A stretch of DNA of 25,008 bases, from positions 1 to 25,008 of the forward strand of contig CAKOTF010000014.1 of the NCBI GenBank assembly GCA_934120045.1. The letters are read 5' to 3'. A program made the translations under genes and the position numbers. Within the stretch, counting starts at the first letter, position 1. Each line of letters starts with the position of its first letter. This DNA is from an uncultured Clostridia bacterium (GTDB lineage: Bacteria > Bacillota > Clostridia > TANB77 > CAG-508). Positions 15,732 through 24,359 of the stretch are shown one piece after another. The notes under the pieces were generated by a model, which was given only the letters and a program-made list of their open reading frames with translations, ran no database searches and was not told where the DNA came from.

Positions 15732-16607
15732 TTATTTTAATTGTTTCATAACTTCTTCAGCAAAGTTTTCTTCTTTCTTTTCAATACCTTCACCTGTTTC
15801 AAATCTTGCAAATTCAAGAACTTTTGAATCTTTTAATATATCAGAAACTTTTTTACTTGGATCTTTAACGAATTCTTGATCTACTAAACAAATTTCTTGA
15901 TAGAATTTGTTAATTCTTCCTAAAACTATTTTTTCAGCAATTGCTTCTGGTTTTCCTTCATTCATTGTTTGAATTTTTAAAATTTCTTTTTCTTTTTCTA
16001 CTCTTTCAGCAGGTACTTGATCTCTATCAATAAATTCAGGTCTTGCTGCAGCTATTTGCATACATACATCTTTTGCTAATTCTTTAGTTCCAGATGTCAT
16101 ATTTACTAATACTGCAATTTTTCCATCACCATGAATATATTTTTCAATTAATCCATCTGTTGTTTCAAATCTTGCAAATCTTCTTATTGAGATATTCTCT
16201 CCAATTGTTGCAATTTTTCCAATTAATGCTTCATTAACTGTTTTTCCTTCTTCAAACATTGCTGGTTCTGCTAATAATGCTTCTACTGATTCTGGATTAT
16301 TTTTTACTATTTGTTTTGCAACATCCATTACAAATGTTCTGAATTCTTCATTTTTTGCAACAAAGTCTGTTTCAGAGTTAACTTCAACTATTGCTCCTAC
16401 TCTTTCATCTTCTGAAATATATGCTTCTACCATACCTTCAGCAGCAACTCTTCCTGATTTTTTTGCAGCCTTTGTTATTCCTTTTTCACGTAAAAGTTCT
16501 GCAGCTTTTTCTAAATCTCCATCTGTTTCTGTTAAAACCTTTTTGCAGTCCATCATTCCTGCTCCTGTTTTTTCTCTTAATTCTTTAACTAATGCAGCTG
16601 TAACCAT
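15732..16607 (-). CDS. tsf: Elongation factor Ts
   Basis: This 291-aa protein is the GDP-GTP exchange factor for EF-Tu. The N-terminal UBA-like domain starts VTAALVKELREKTGAGMMDC and continues KKVLTETDGDLEKAAELLRE. The core carries NSETDFVAKNEEF, whose TDFVA element contacts EF-Tu. Later IHGDGKIAVLVNM and DICMQIAA-like segments (here DVCMQIAAARPEF) mark the dimerisation half. Length is normal. GGAGG stands ahead of ATG. It follows rpsB by 107 bases, the near-universal bacterial arrangement. Confidence 0.98.
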   Translation of the reverse strand: MVTAALVKELREKTGAGMMDCKKVLTETDGDLEKAAELLREKGITKAAKKSGRVAAEGMVEAYISEDERVGAIVEVNSETDFVAKNEEFRTFVMDVAKQIVKNNPESVEALLAEPAMFEEGKTVNEALIGKIATIGENISIRRFARFETTDGLIEKYIHGDGKIAVLVNMTSGTKELAKDVCMQIAAARPEFIDRDQVPAERVEKEKEILKIQTMNEGKPEAIAEKIVLGRINKFYQEICLVDQEFVKDPSKKVSDILKDSKVLEFARFETGEGIEKKEENFAEEVMKQLK

Positions 16608-16666
16608 TATTTATTCCTCCTTTTAAATTTTAATAATTGTTTATTCCAATTATTATATACATAATT

Positions 16667-16701
16667 ATTAAAATAGAGTAGAGCAGTAGAGCCCCACTCT
16701 T
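16667..16701 (-). terminator. Weak hairpin between rpsB and tsf
   Basis: AGAGT and ACTCT flank a GC-richer stretch just after the rpsB stop codon, and the minus strand then reads ATTTTAATAATT. The stem is short, so this may be a partial terminator that lowers tsf expression relative to rpsB, or a processing site. Other promoter-like signals in the 107-base gap are not convincing. Confidence 0.35.
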
Positions 16702-16714
16702 TTATTCTTAATTA

Positions 16715-17488
16715 TTATTCAGCTTTTTCGTCAGCTTCACTTGCAACTTGTTCCATTGATGTAGCTTCTTCTTCAACATTTTGTTCTTCTGTTGTTTCAA
16801 AGCTTTCACCTTGTTTTCCTTCAATGATTGCATTTGCCATAACATCTGCTATTAAGCTTACAGATCTTATTGCATCATCATTTCCTGGAATTGGATAGTC
16901 TAAGTCTTGTGGATTGCAGTTTGTATCTACAATTCCAACTACTGGTATATTTAATTTTTTAGCTTCTAATATTGCTATTCTTTCTTTTTTAGGATCTACT
17001 AAGAAGATAACTCCTGGTAATTTATCCATTTCTTTGATTCCACCAAGATTTTTTTCTAGTTTTTCCATTTCTTTCTTTAATAGAATTACTTCTTTTTTTG
17101 GTAATACATCAAATGTACCATCTTCTTCCATTTTTTCAAGATCTTTTAATCTTTGAATTCTTTTTTGGATTGTATCAAAGTTTGTTAACATTCCACCTAA
17201 CCATCTTTGATTTACATAGTACATTCCACTCTTTATTGCTGCATCTTTCATGCAATCTTGAGCTTGTTTTTTTGTTCCTACAAATAGGACTGTTTTTCCT
17301 TCTTCTACTTGTTCTTTGATGAATTCATATGCTTCATCAATTTTCTTTGAAGCTTTTTGTAAGTCGATGATATGAATACCATTTCTAGCTTGGAATATGT
17401 ATTCTGCCATTCTTGGATCCCATCTTCTTGTTTGATGTCCAAAGTGAACACCTGCTTCTAGTAATTGTTTCATTGCAACTACTGCCAT
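16715..17488 (-). CDS. rpsB: 30S ribosomal protein S2
   Basis: This 257-aa protein carries S2 signatures: MKQLLEAGVHFGHQTRRW at the N-terminus, RNGIHIIDLQKA, VLFVGTKKQAQD, and YVNQRWLGGMLTNF. The PGVIFLVDPKKERIAILEA segment and GNDDAIRSVSLI follow. The last 30 residues are an acidic tail rich in Glu, seen in many clostridial S2 proteins. I placed the start at ATG 17488, directly behind GGGAGGAATTAGAA; an in-frame ATG at 17521 would add eleven residues that S2 proteins do not have and would overrun the ribosome binding site. It leads the rpsB-tsf operon. Confidence 0.97.
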   Translation of the reverse strand: MAVVAMKQLLEAGVHFGHQTRRWDPRMAEYIFQARNGIHIIDLQKASKKIDEAYEFIKEQVEEGKTVLFVGTKKQAQDCMKDAAIKSGMYYVNQRWLGGMLTNFDTIQKRIQRLKDLEKMEEDGTFDVLPKKEVILLKKEMEKLEKNLGGIKEMDKLPGVIFLVDPKKERIAILEAKKLNIPVVGIVDTNCNPQDLDYPIPGNDDAIRSVSLIADVMANAIIEGKQGESFETTEEQNVEEEATSMEQVASEADEKAE

Positions 17489-17594
17489 TTCTAATTCCTC
17501 CCTTTTTGTTATAACTTCCATAAAGTATCTTCATCTATTCGGACCTATTTTCATAGGCACTTCCTACTAAACTACTCTTTATGTGTTTTTTACG
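17489..17594 (-). promoter_or_regulatory. rpsB 5' leader with GAAA-capped hairpin
   Basis: The leader is about 105 bases between the predicted start site and the rpsB start codon. It contains CCTAT-GAAA-ATAGG (complement at 17544-17557), a five-base-pair stem capped by a GNRA tetraloop. Ribosomal protein operons are often autoregulated through such leaders, and S2 is a plausible ligand. I cannot tie it to a named leader family. Confidence 0.45.
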
Positions 17595-17600
17595 CTCATT

Positions 17601-17628
17601 ATTATAACACATTTTTTGAAAAAATCAA
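17601..17628 (-). promoter_or_regulatory. Promoter of rpsB-tsf
   Basis: On the minus strand TTGATT (17623-17628) is followed after 16 bases by TATAAT (17601-17606), with an extended TGT just before the -10. It lies about 12 bases beyond the stop codon of the LD-carboxypeptidase gene. Confidence 0.8.
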
Positions 17629-17639
17629 GTGTTTTTTGT

Positions 17640-18563
17640 TTATTTTACACATTTTTCTAATAATTCAATTGGTAATTTCTTAGATGTATCTATTTTTGCA
17701 TTTGTTCCTATTGGAATTACTATCTTTTTCTCAATATGTCCAAAATTATCTGATTTTATTATTGGTCCATCGAATTCATTACCTATTACATCTAACAAAA
17801 TTTGTTCTAGTGTAATTTTGCTTTCATGTGTATAATTTCCTAACCATATTCCTCTTATTTTTTTAAATATATCATTTTGTTTCATATAATATAAGTAATT
17901 ATTTGCAAGTGCTGGACATGTTTCAAATCCCAATTCTTCTAGAAATAATATTTTATCTGTGAAATCTATATTATACTTTCCAGCTACTAGTGCTTTTGTT
18001 AAACTTAAATTTCCACCAATAAGTTGTCCTTCAACATTTCCTTTTTGAATTATTCTATAATCTGCTTCTTCCCCTAATTGCAAATCTCCATCTACAAATC
18101 TTTTCAAAACTTGTTTTAAACTATAATCTGTCTCATCTGTTGCTACTGTCTTAAAATTTGTACTACTATATGTAATTAATCCTGTTTTTTGAGTTATTAT
18201 ATTTGTTAATGATGTTATATCACTATATCCACAAATTATTTTTGGATTTTGCTTTATCATATCAAAATCAAGATATTCAAATGTAGAATTACTATTTTCC
18301 CCACCTTTTGCACACCATATCATTTTTATATTCGGATTTTTAAACATTTCATTTATATCTTTTGCTTTTTCTTTTGCACTAGCACTATAATTTTGCGAAT
18401 TGGAAAATAAATTTTTAGAAAATTTTACTTTATATCCTAAATTTTCAATTATTTTTTTTGCATTTTGAATTTCTTCAATATTATCTTCAATTATCGGACT
18501 AGCTGGAGCTACAACTCCTATTAAGTCACCTTTTTTTAGTTTTTCTGGAATTATCAATTTCAT
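17640..18563 (-). CDS. S66-family LD-carboxypeptidase
   Basis: This 307-aa protein is a serine peptidase of family S66 (LdcA/MccF). The N-terminal domain has KKGDLIGVVAPASP, then the CAKGGENSN turn, and the nucleophile elbow GYSD with Ser114. The C-terminal domain supplies FLEELGFE (Glu209/Glu210) and DNFGH (His276), completing the Ser-Glu-His triad. LdcA trims the terminal D-Ala from peptidoglycan tetrapeptides, while MccF hydrolyses microcin C-like toxins. The GGxNSN turn resembles the MccF side of the family, so substrate is uncertain. No signal peptide is present, so it is cytosolic. It lies four bases after the HELAH-motif gene in the same operon. Confidence 0.88.
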   Translation of the reverse strand: MKLIIPEKLKKGDLIGVVAPASPIIEDNIEEIQNAKKIIENLGYKVKFSKNLFSNSQNYSASAKEKAKDINEMFKNPNIKMIWCAKGGENSNSTFEYLDFDMIKQNPKIICGYSDITSLTNIITQKTGLITYSSTNFKTVATDETDYSLKQVLKRFVDGDLQLGEEADYRIIQKGNVEGQLIGGNLSLTKALVAGKYNIDFTDKILFLEELGFETCPALANNYLYYMKQNDIFKKIRGIWLGNYTHESKITLEQILLDVIGNEFDGPIIKSDNFGHIEKKIVIPIGTNAKIDTSKKLPIELLEKCVK

Positions 18564-18567
18564 TCTC

Positions 18568-20031
18568 CTAATCTCTTTCTTCTTTTATCTTTACATTTTT
18601 ATTTTGAATTTCTTCTACTATTTCATTTCTTAAGTCTATCATTTCAAAGCTTTCTATTGCTTTTCCACCTTCAAATACAACCACATTAGAATATGTTGTA
18701 TTAAATATTGCATTATCTATATTCTTGATTATTCTCTCTTTACTTATTCCTTGTTCTAATTGTTTCATAGCATGTTTTATTAAGAAATTATATAAATTTT
18801 GTTTTACACTTAATTCTGGTTGAATACTTATTCCTTCTTGTAATGCCGTACATAACATATCACAACTTGATATATTATCATAAATAGTATCAATTCCTAT
18901 TTTCTTCGCTTTTTGAATAAATCTTGATGTTCCTTTGTTAACAAGATCTGTTGGACTATCATGTGTTACATTTAACATTACTTCTAATTGCTCACTTATT
19001 GCTTGATAACTTCCTTTTTCAATTCCTTTATCTCCTAATGCATTTTTCGAAACAATATCAGCTATTGCTTCTGCAAATCCAGTTCCATATACTTGCAAAT
19101 TTCCAGTGTCTTTAAAATAAATTATAGCTTCTGTTCCCATATATATTTTTTTTCCATCTTTTTGCATTATAATTCCAGTAATTGCATGTGCTAACTCATG
19201 TAATAATGTTTCTTCATTAACATTCTCTGGATTTATAAAAATTATACTATTTGCTTTATCAAATGCAGCTATAGAATTTGGGCCTTCTTGTTCACTAATT
19301 TCTTTACCTGTTTTTTCTACAACTTTTAATCCTCGTTTCAAATGTTCATCTAATACTGATAAGTTTAAATCAGGCATTGTTACTTTTAAATTCTCTAGTC
19401 CTTCTATAAAAACTGTTTTATATTTATCTGGAATACTACTATTTTGTTGTATCTTTTTTTCTATTTCAGCATATGTTGGTTTATTTTTTCCTAATTGCTT
19501 ACTAAATTCTTCTACTGAATCAAAATACAAATCACTTCCACAATTTCCTGTTAATAATTTATATTCATTTGGAGCTAATTTTTGTATAGTTACTACTTCA
19601 TCACTACTATTCTCCTGATTAATTTCTATATCTTTTTCATTAAGTTCAATTTGACTTTGTATTTGATCTACTGTAACTATTTCTTGACTTTTTCCTTCTG
19701 CTTTTACTGTTTGTCCACATCCCAAAATTGATATTGCTGTTACTAATGAAACAAGAGTCTTTCCAAAAATAATTTTTGGTTCAAATTTTAATTTTTTATG
19801 GTTAAATTTTGAATTATTTTCAGCTTGTTGAAAATCTTTATGATAACATTTATTTCTTATTTCATTTTTTTCAAAAATATTATATAATTCTGTAAATTCT
19901 TGCATTGTCGGATACATAAATTTTTCATCATCTAATATTTTCAAAAAATATTTTTGATGTCTTGTATTTAATAAAATTAAATATTTGTTTTCTTTATATA
20001 ATATTTGCATTACAACTTTAAATTCTTCCAT
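18568..20031 (-). CDS. Membrane-anchored putative zinc metallopeptidase
   Basis: This 487-aa protein is not one I can place in a named family. It has a cytosolic N-terminal part of about 85 residues. A hydrophobic segment at about 88-110 (KTLVSLVTAISILGCGQTVK) ends in a lipobox-like ILGC with Cys105. A low-complexity acidic linker follows, then a large extracytoplasmic part. There, LLHELAHAIT (HELAH at 278-282) is a zincin HExxH motif, and GTGFAEAIADI about 40 residues later offers Glu321 as a likely third zinc ligand, the gluzincin arrangement. Peptidase activity is inferred from these motifs only. It sits 21 bases downstream of ylmD and four bases ahead of the S66 gene, hinting at a cell-envelope role. 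Confidence 0.75.
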   Translation of the reverse strand: MEEFKVVMQILYKENKYLILLNTRHQKYFLKILDDEKFMYPTMQEFTELYNIFEKNEIRNKCYHKDFQQAENNSKFNHKKLKFEPKIIFGKTLVSLVTAISILGCGQTVKAEGKSQEIVTVDQIQSQIELNEKDIEINQENSSDEVVTIQKLAPNEYKLLTGNCGSDLYFDSVEEFSKQLGKNKPTYAEIEKKIQQNSSIPDKYKTVFIEGLENLKVTMPDLNLSVLDEHLKRGLKVVEKTGKEISEQEGPNSIAAFDKANSIIFINPENVNEETLLHELAHAITGIIMQKDGKKIYMGTEAIIYFKDTGNLQVYGTGFAEAIADIVSKNALGDKGIEKGSYQAISEQLEVMLNVTHDSPTDLVNKGTSRFIQKAKKIGIDTIYDNISSCDMLCTALQEGISIQPELSVKQNLYNFLIKHAMKQLEQGISKERIIKNIDNAIFNTTYSNVVVFEGGKAIESFEMIDLRNEIVEEIQNKNVKIKEERD

Positions 20032-20052
20032 TTTACAACATTTCCTTTTCTA

Positions 20053-20892
20053 CTATTTTAATCCAATTATTGCAGTTGATAGTCCATATTTCTCTTTTTC
20101 TACTCTATATGAATGTATTAAATCTGAATTACAAACACTACAAATTCCACAATCTACAATATTTTCTTTTTTTAGTCCTGCTTTTTGCAAAATTTCTTCA
20201 TTTATTTTTACTGTATCTATCAGCCATTTATTTTCTGATTTTCTTTCTATAATTTCATCTAATTTTAAATCTTTAAACTCATTTTCGAATAAAGTTTTTA
20301 CATCTCTTTCAACTTCAAAATGACATTTTCTTATACTTGGACATATACAACAAATAATATCTTTTGGATTGCTTCCATATTCTTTTTGCATTTTTTCTAC
20401 TGTTTCTACAGAAATTCTTTGAAGTGTTCCTTTCCATCCTGAATGTACATTTGCTATTGCCTTTTTTACTGGATCAAAAAATATTAATAATATACAATCT
20501 GCATTTGTTGTTGCTAATAAAGTATTAGGCTTATTTGTTATTAATCCATCTGTTAAATCATATTCCTTTAAGTTGAAGTCTGGTTTGTTAATATTTACAT
20601 GTTCATCTACTTTTTTTACATTTTTAGTATGTGCTTGATTTGGTTTTACTGCATCTATATAGTTCACTTCTATAGCATTACATAAATCCGCATAGTCTTT
20701 ATTTGCTTCTTTAAATTCTTCTTTAGTTATTGGCTCTGCAGTTTTTGCTCTTGCCGTCCTAAAGTTTTTATCTATTCCTAAACTATAGGCATGTACTAAA
20801 ATATCACTATATTCTAATAATCTCCTAAATTGTAAATATTGTACTCCATCTTTAACAATATGAATTACATTTTCATTAGATAAGTCTTTCAT
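20053..20892 (-). CDS. ylmD: YlmD/YfiH-family purine nucleoside phosphorylase-like protein
   Basis: This 279-aa protein belongs to the YfiH/YlmD/LACC1 family (formerly called polyphenol oxidase or laccase domain). The zinc-binding triad is visible: NQAH (His88), TTNADC (Cys133) and NVHSGWKG (His150). Members have adenosine/purine nucleoside phosphorylase and deaminase activity. In Bacillus ylmD follows ylmC near sigG, whereas here it lies 17 kb away and leads an operon with the HELAH-motif protein and the S66 peptidase. AAAGGAA precedes the ATG by about 12 bases, slightly long. Confidence 0.92.
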   Translation of the reverse strand: MKDLSNENVIHIVKDGVQYLQFRRLLEYSDILVHAYSLGIDKNFRTARAKTAEPITKEEFKEANKDYADLCNAIEVNYIDAVKPNQAHTKNVKKVDEHVNINKPDFNLKEYDLTDGLITNKPNTLLATTNADCILLIFFDPVKKAIANVHSGWKGTLQRISVETVEKMQKEYGSNPKDIICCICPSIRKCHFEVERDVKTLFENEFKDLKLDEIIERKSENKWLIDTVKINEEILQKAGLKKENIVDCGICSVCNSDLIHSYRVEKEKYGLSTAIIGLK

Positions 20893-20954
20893 TATTTTGA
20901 TATTCCTTTCTTGAAACTTAACTTTTTTTGGCTTCTGTCATTTCTTTCTTACAC

Positions 20955-20983
20955 ATTATAAGCCAAGCCTTTTCTTATTCTAA
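20955..20983 (-). promoter_or_regulatory. Promoter of the ylmD operon
   Basis: On the minus strand TTAGAA (20978-20983) is followed after 17 bases by TATAAT (20955-20960). It begins just beyond the addB stop codon, and about 60 bases separate it from the ylmD start. Confidence 0.6.
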
Positions 20984-20984
20984 G

Positions 20985-23900
20985 CTAATTAGACTTTTCT
21001 TGTTTTATTTTTTCTAATATTTCTTTTTTACTCTTTTCATCAATGAAATTATATTTATTTTGACAAGCTCCATTATTGAAATTACATATACTTCTATAAT
21101 CACAATAACTACATGGTGTTTTTTTATTTTTATAAAATGGTTTTAAATCTATTTTTCCACTTAAGATTTCATTTGAAATTTGTTTTATTACTTTATACAT
21201 ATAATCTTGTAAATCTTTAAATTCTTCTTTACTTACACAACTAGAATTTCCTTCACTTATATCTCCAGTTTTCTTTGAAATATATGCTGGAACTAAATTT
21301 GAATATCCACTATCTAGATTTTTATCATGTAATTTTACTACTTTTACATCTGCTAATATTAGTCCTTTCATTTTAAAACCTTTTCTTATTTGTTCTTCTA
21401 TTTTTTCAATTCCGATATTTTTTTCTGTTTTTACCATTTGCTCTATTAAATTGAAATATAAAATTCCTGCTGGTAATAAATCTTCTTCTTTACATGCTGC
21501 ATCTAAATATGTTAATAATTGTATTTGTAATCCTGCATATACTTCATTTAAGTCTATGTTTTTTATTGATGATTTATAGTCAATTATTCTTAAATATTTT
21601 CCATCTTCATTTTGTGCAGTATCTATTCTATCAATTTTTCCTATTATTTCAACATTTTTTCCATTATCTAATGTTATCCTAATTGGCTTGTATTTTCCTT
21701 TTTCATCAAATTCTATTTCTGTTCCTAATACATTAAATTCACTTAATGTTAATGTTTCCACTATATATTTTAGTGCTTTTTTTACTAATCTTTTTAATCT
21801 TACAACTAATGCTCTATATTTTGCTGTTGATGTAAATATATAATTTTTATTTTGTAAAAGTTTTTCATCAATTATTTTGTCTATTATTTCTGATATTTGT
21901 TCTTCTGTTAATTCTGATAATTGATATCCATTTTCTTTTACAATTGAAAAAAATTCATCAATTGTCTCATGCATAAATGTTCCTGTGTCAAAACTTTGTA
22001 CTTTTAATTCTTCTTGTGGTTTTATTTTTAGTCCATATTGTAAAAAATATGAGAATGGACATCTTCTATATTGTTCTAGTTTTGATATACTTGTTGTTAA
22101 TTTATTTCCATATAATTTATCTATATTTTCTTGTTTTATTTTTTCTGGTAAATTTGAATAGTCTAATCCTTTTAAGCTTTGTTGTAATTTATTGTTCCAA
22201 TTTTCGTCTTTTTTATAATAGTCATATACATAATACCACATTTTTTCAATTTCTGTGTCTTTTAATTTATTAATATTTTTTATTAATTGTTCAAATGTTG
22301 TATTTTGATTTAATATTTCTGATTTCTCTTTTATTACATCACTTTGTTCTTCTATATTTTTATAGATTTTTTTGATTTTATTTATTAACATTGATGGTCT
22401 TAATGCTTTTCCCTGCATATCTGATGATGGATATGATAAATACAATCTTTCTTCTGCTGTTGTAAATGCTTTATATATATTGAAATTATCTTCATATAAT
22501 TTGTCTATTGTTCCTTTTGCAAGTTCTATTCCATCTTGTTTTAAAATCTCTCTATCAGCATCATTCAAAAATCCTTCATCTTTTCTTACACTTGGAAATA
22601 CTCCATCATTTAATCCTATTATAAATATTGCCTTTACTTTATGACTTCTTGATCTGTCTATATCTCCCATCATCACTTGGTCTTGTGTTCCTGGTATTTT
22701 TGTTAAACTACTATTTTTAAATCCTACTTTTAAAATTTGAGCATATTTGTCTAATGTTATTTTGTCATCTTTAAAAACCAGTACAATCTCATCTAATATA
22801 TCTATAATTGTCTGTATACTGTTTTGATATTCATTTGATAAATCTATCAATCCTTGATCTTCTAATTTTTCTTGTTTTTGTTTTATTTTTTCTGCTATAT
22901 TTTGCTCTATTAGAAAATTATATATTGTTCTTGATATTCCTTCTGCTGTTTTATTTTCGTCTAATTTATTTTTTAAGCTTATTAATGGTTCTATTATTTG
23001 TTTTCTTATTTCTTCTAATCTTGCTATTTCTTCTTTATCTTTTTCATCATAATTACCATATGTAAATTCTTTTTTCCACTTGTTTTGCTTAATTCCCCAT
23101 TTTAAACAATATTTTTCTAATCTAAATAAATCATCTTCATCTATTTCTGAAAATCCTATTTTTATATAATTTAGTACTGCTTCTTCTGTCCAATTTTTTG
23201 TAAATATTTCTAATATTGAGAGTACATATTGTACTAAAATGTTTTGGCTTAAGTCTCTATTTTCATCTATAAATATTGGTATGTTATATTTGTCAAATAT
23301 TGCTCTTGCTAAACTTGAATATGTGTCTATATTTTTCGTAATTACTGCTATATCCCTATATCTGTAGTTTTCATCTCTTACTAATTTATATATTTTCTTG
23401 GCCACTTCTTCTATTTCTGAATATTGATTTTTAGCAAGAAATATTTTTATATTTTGTGGTATTTGTTCAAAATAGTTTATTTTTGAATTATATAAATTTT
23501 TCTCTAAGTGCTTTAATTCTGGTGTTTTAAATCTATACGTTTGCTCTAATTCTACTTCTTCTATTTTAATATCATTTTCTGATGCTAATTGTAATAATTT
23601 ATTTATTGTTATTTGATTTGAATAAAATATGTCTGTATCTGCATTTTTTATTTCATGTATTGTGTCTGTACATATTGTTATTGTTACTTGTTTTGCAATT
23701 TTCACAAGTTTTTGAATGATATCATATTCTTGACTTGTAAATCCTGCAAATTCATCTATATATATCAAATTCTCCTTAAAATCAGGTACTTTATCCACAT
23801 TTTGTGCTAATATTGTTAATAAGTCTGTTTCATCTATATATTTTCCAGCAATTTGTTCTTGAAATTTTTCATATATCATATTTATATCGTTTAATTTATT

Positions 23901-24341
23901 TTTTAAGTATATATCACTTTGTTTTTCTGTTTCTTGTTTTAATTGTTCTACACTTATTCCATGTTTTTTGAATTCTGTTATTGCTGTTCCTGCCATGTCA
24001 ACATTTTCGTCTGTTTTTCCAAGGAATTTTAGGTCTTTTTTGCAATTGTTTAATATTGAGTATATTAACATTGCTTTTCCACATTTACTTAGGTTTGTTT
24101 CTGTTCTTCCTCCTATTTCTTGTATTACTCTATATGCCATTCTACTAAATGTTACAACTTCTGCATTGAATACTGCTTCTGTTTCTATTACTTCCATTAG
24201 TTTTTTTTCTGCTGTAAATGAAAATTGCTCTGGTGTTATTATTAATATTTTGTTGTTTTGTTTTATTTTTTCTGATATTTCTTTATAACATTTTTCACTT
24301 TTTCCTATTCCAGCTCTTCCATATATTAATCTTAACCCCAT
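20985..24341 (-). CDS. addB: ATP-dependent helicase/nuclease subunit B (AddB)
   Basis: This 1118-aa protein is the AddB subunit of the AddAB double-strand break resection complex, the Gram-positive counterpart of RecBCD. It has the Walker A motif GRAGIGKS (8-15) at the extreme N-terminus, as in other AddB proteins. The iron-sulfur cluster ligands are Cys761 (RRCPFSYFLQYG) and Cys1077, Cys1080 and Cys1086 (CSYCDYRSIC), with spacing almost the same as in Bacillus AddB. Between them lies the RecB-type nuclease motif LRIIDYKSS. GAAGGAGAA precedes the ATG. The partner addA is not downstream; the next gene is ylmD with its own promoter. The gene just upstream, 18 bases away, is the repeat protein. 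Confidence 0.95.
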   Translation of the reverse strand: MGLRLIYGRAGIGKSEKCYKEISEKIKQNNKILIITPEQFSFTAEKKLMEVIETEAVFNAEVVTFSRMAYRVIQEIGGRTETNLSKCGKAMLIYSILNNCKKDLKFLGKTDENVDMAGTAITEFKKHGISVEQLKQETEKQSDIYLKNKLNDINMIYEKFQEQIAGKYIDETDLLTILAQNVDKVPDFKENLIYIDEFAGFTSQEYDIIQKLVKIAKQVTITICTDTIHEIKNADTDIFYSNQITINKLLQLASENDIKIEEVELEQTYRFKTPELKHLEKNLYNSKINYFEQIPQNIKIFLAKNQYSEIEEVAKKIYKLVRDENYRYRDIAVITKNIDTYSSLARAIFDKYNIPIFIDENRDLSQNILVQYVLSILEIFTKNWTEEAVLNYIKIGFSEIDEDDLFRLEKYCLKWGIKQNKWKKEFTYGNYDEKDKEEIARLEEIRKQIIEPLISLKNKLDENKTAEGISRTIYNFLIEQNIAEKIKQKQEKLEDQGLIDLSNEYQNSIQTIIDILDEIVLVFKDDKITLDKYAQILKVGFKNSSLTKIPGTQDQVMMGDIDRSRSHKVKAIFIIGLNDGVFPSVRKDEGFLNDADREILKQDGIELAKGTIDKLYEDNFNIYKAFTTAEERLYLSYPSSDMQGKALRPSMLINKIKKIYKNIEEQSDVIKEKSEILNQNTTFEQLIKNINKLKDTEIEKMWYYVYDYYKKDENWNNKLQQSLKGLDYSNLPEKIKQENIDKLYGNKLTTSISKLEQYRRCPFSYFLQYGLKIKPQEELKVQSFDTGTFMHETIDEFFSIVKENGYQLSELTEEQISEIIDKIIDEKLLQNKNYIFTSTAKYRALVVRLKRLVKKALKYIVETLTLSEFNVLGTEIEFDEKGKYKPIRITLDNGKNVEIIGKIDRIDTAQNEDGKYLRIIDYKSSIKNIDLNEVYAGLQIQLLTYLDAACKEEDLLPAGILYFNLIEQMVKTEKNIGIEKIEEQIRKGFKMKGLILADVKVVKLHDKNLDSGYSNLVPAYISKKTGDISEGNSSCVSKEEFKDLQDYMYKVIKQISNEILSGKIDLKPFYKNKKTPCSYCDYRSICNFNNGACQNKYNFIDEKSKKEILEKIKQEKSN

Positions 24342-24359
24342 TGTTTAATTCTCCTTCTT

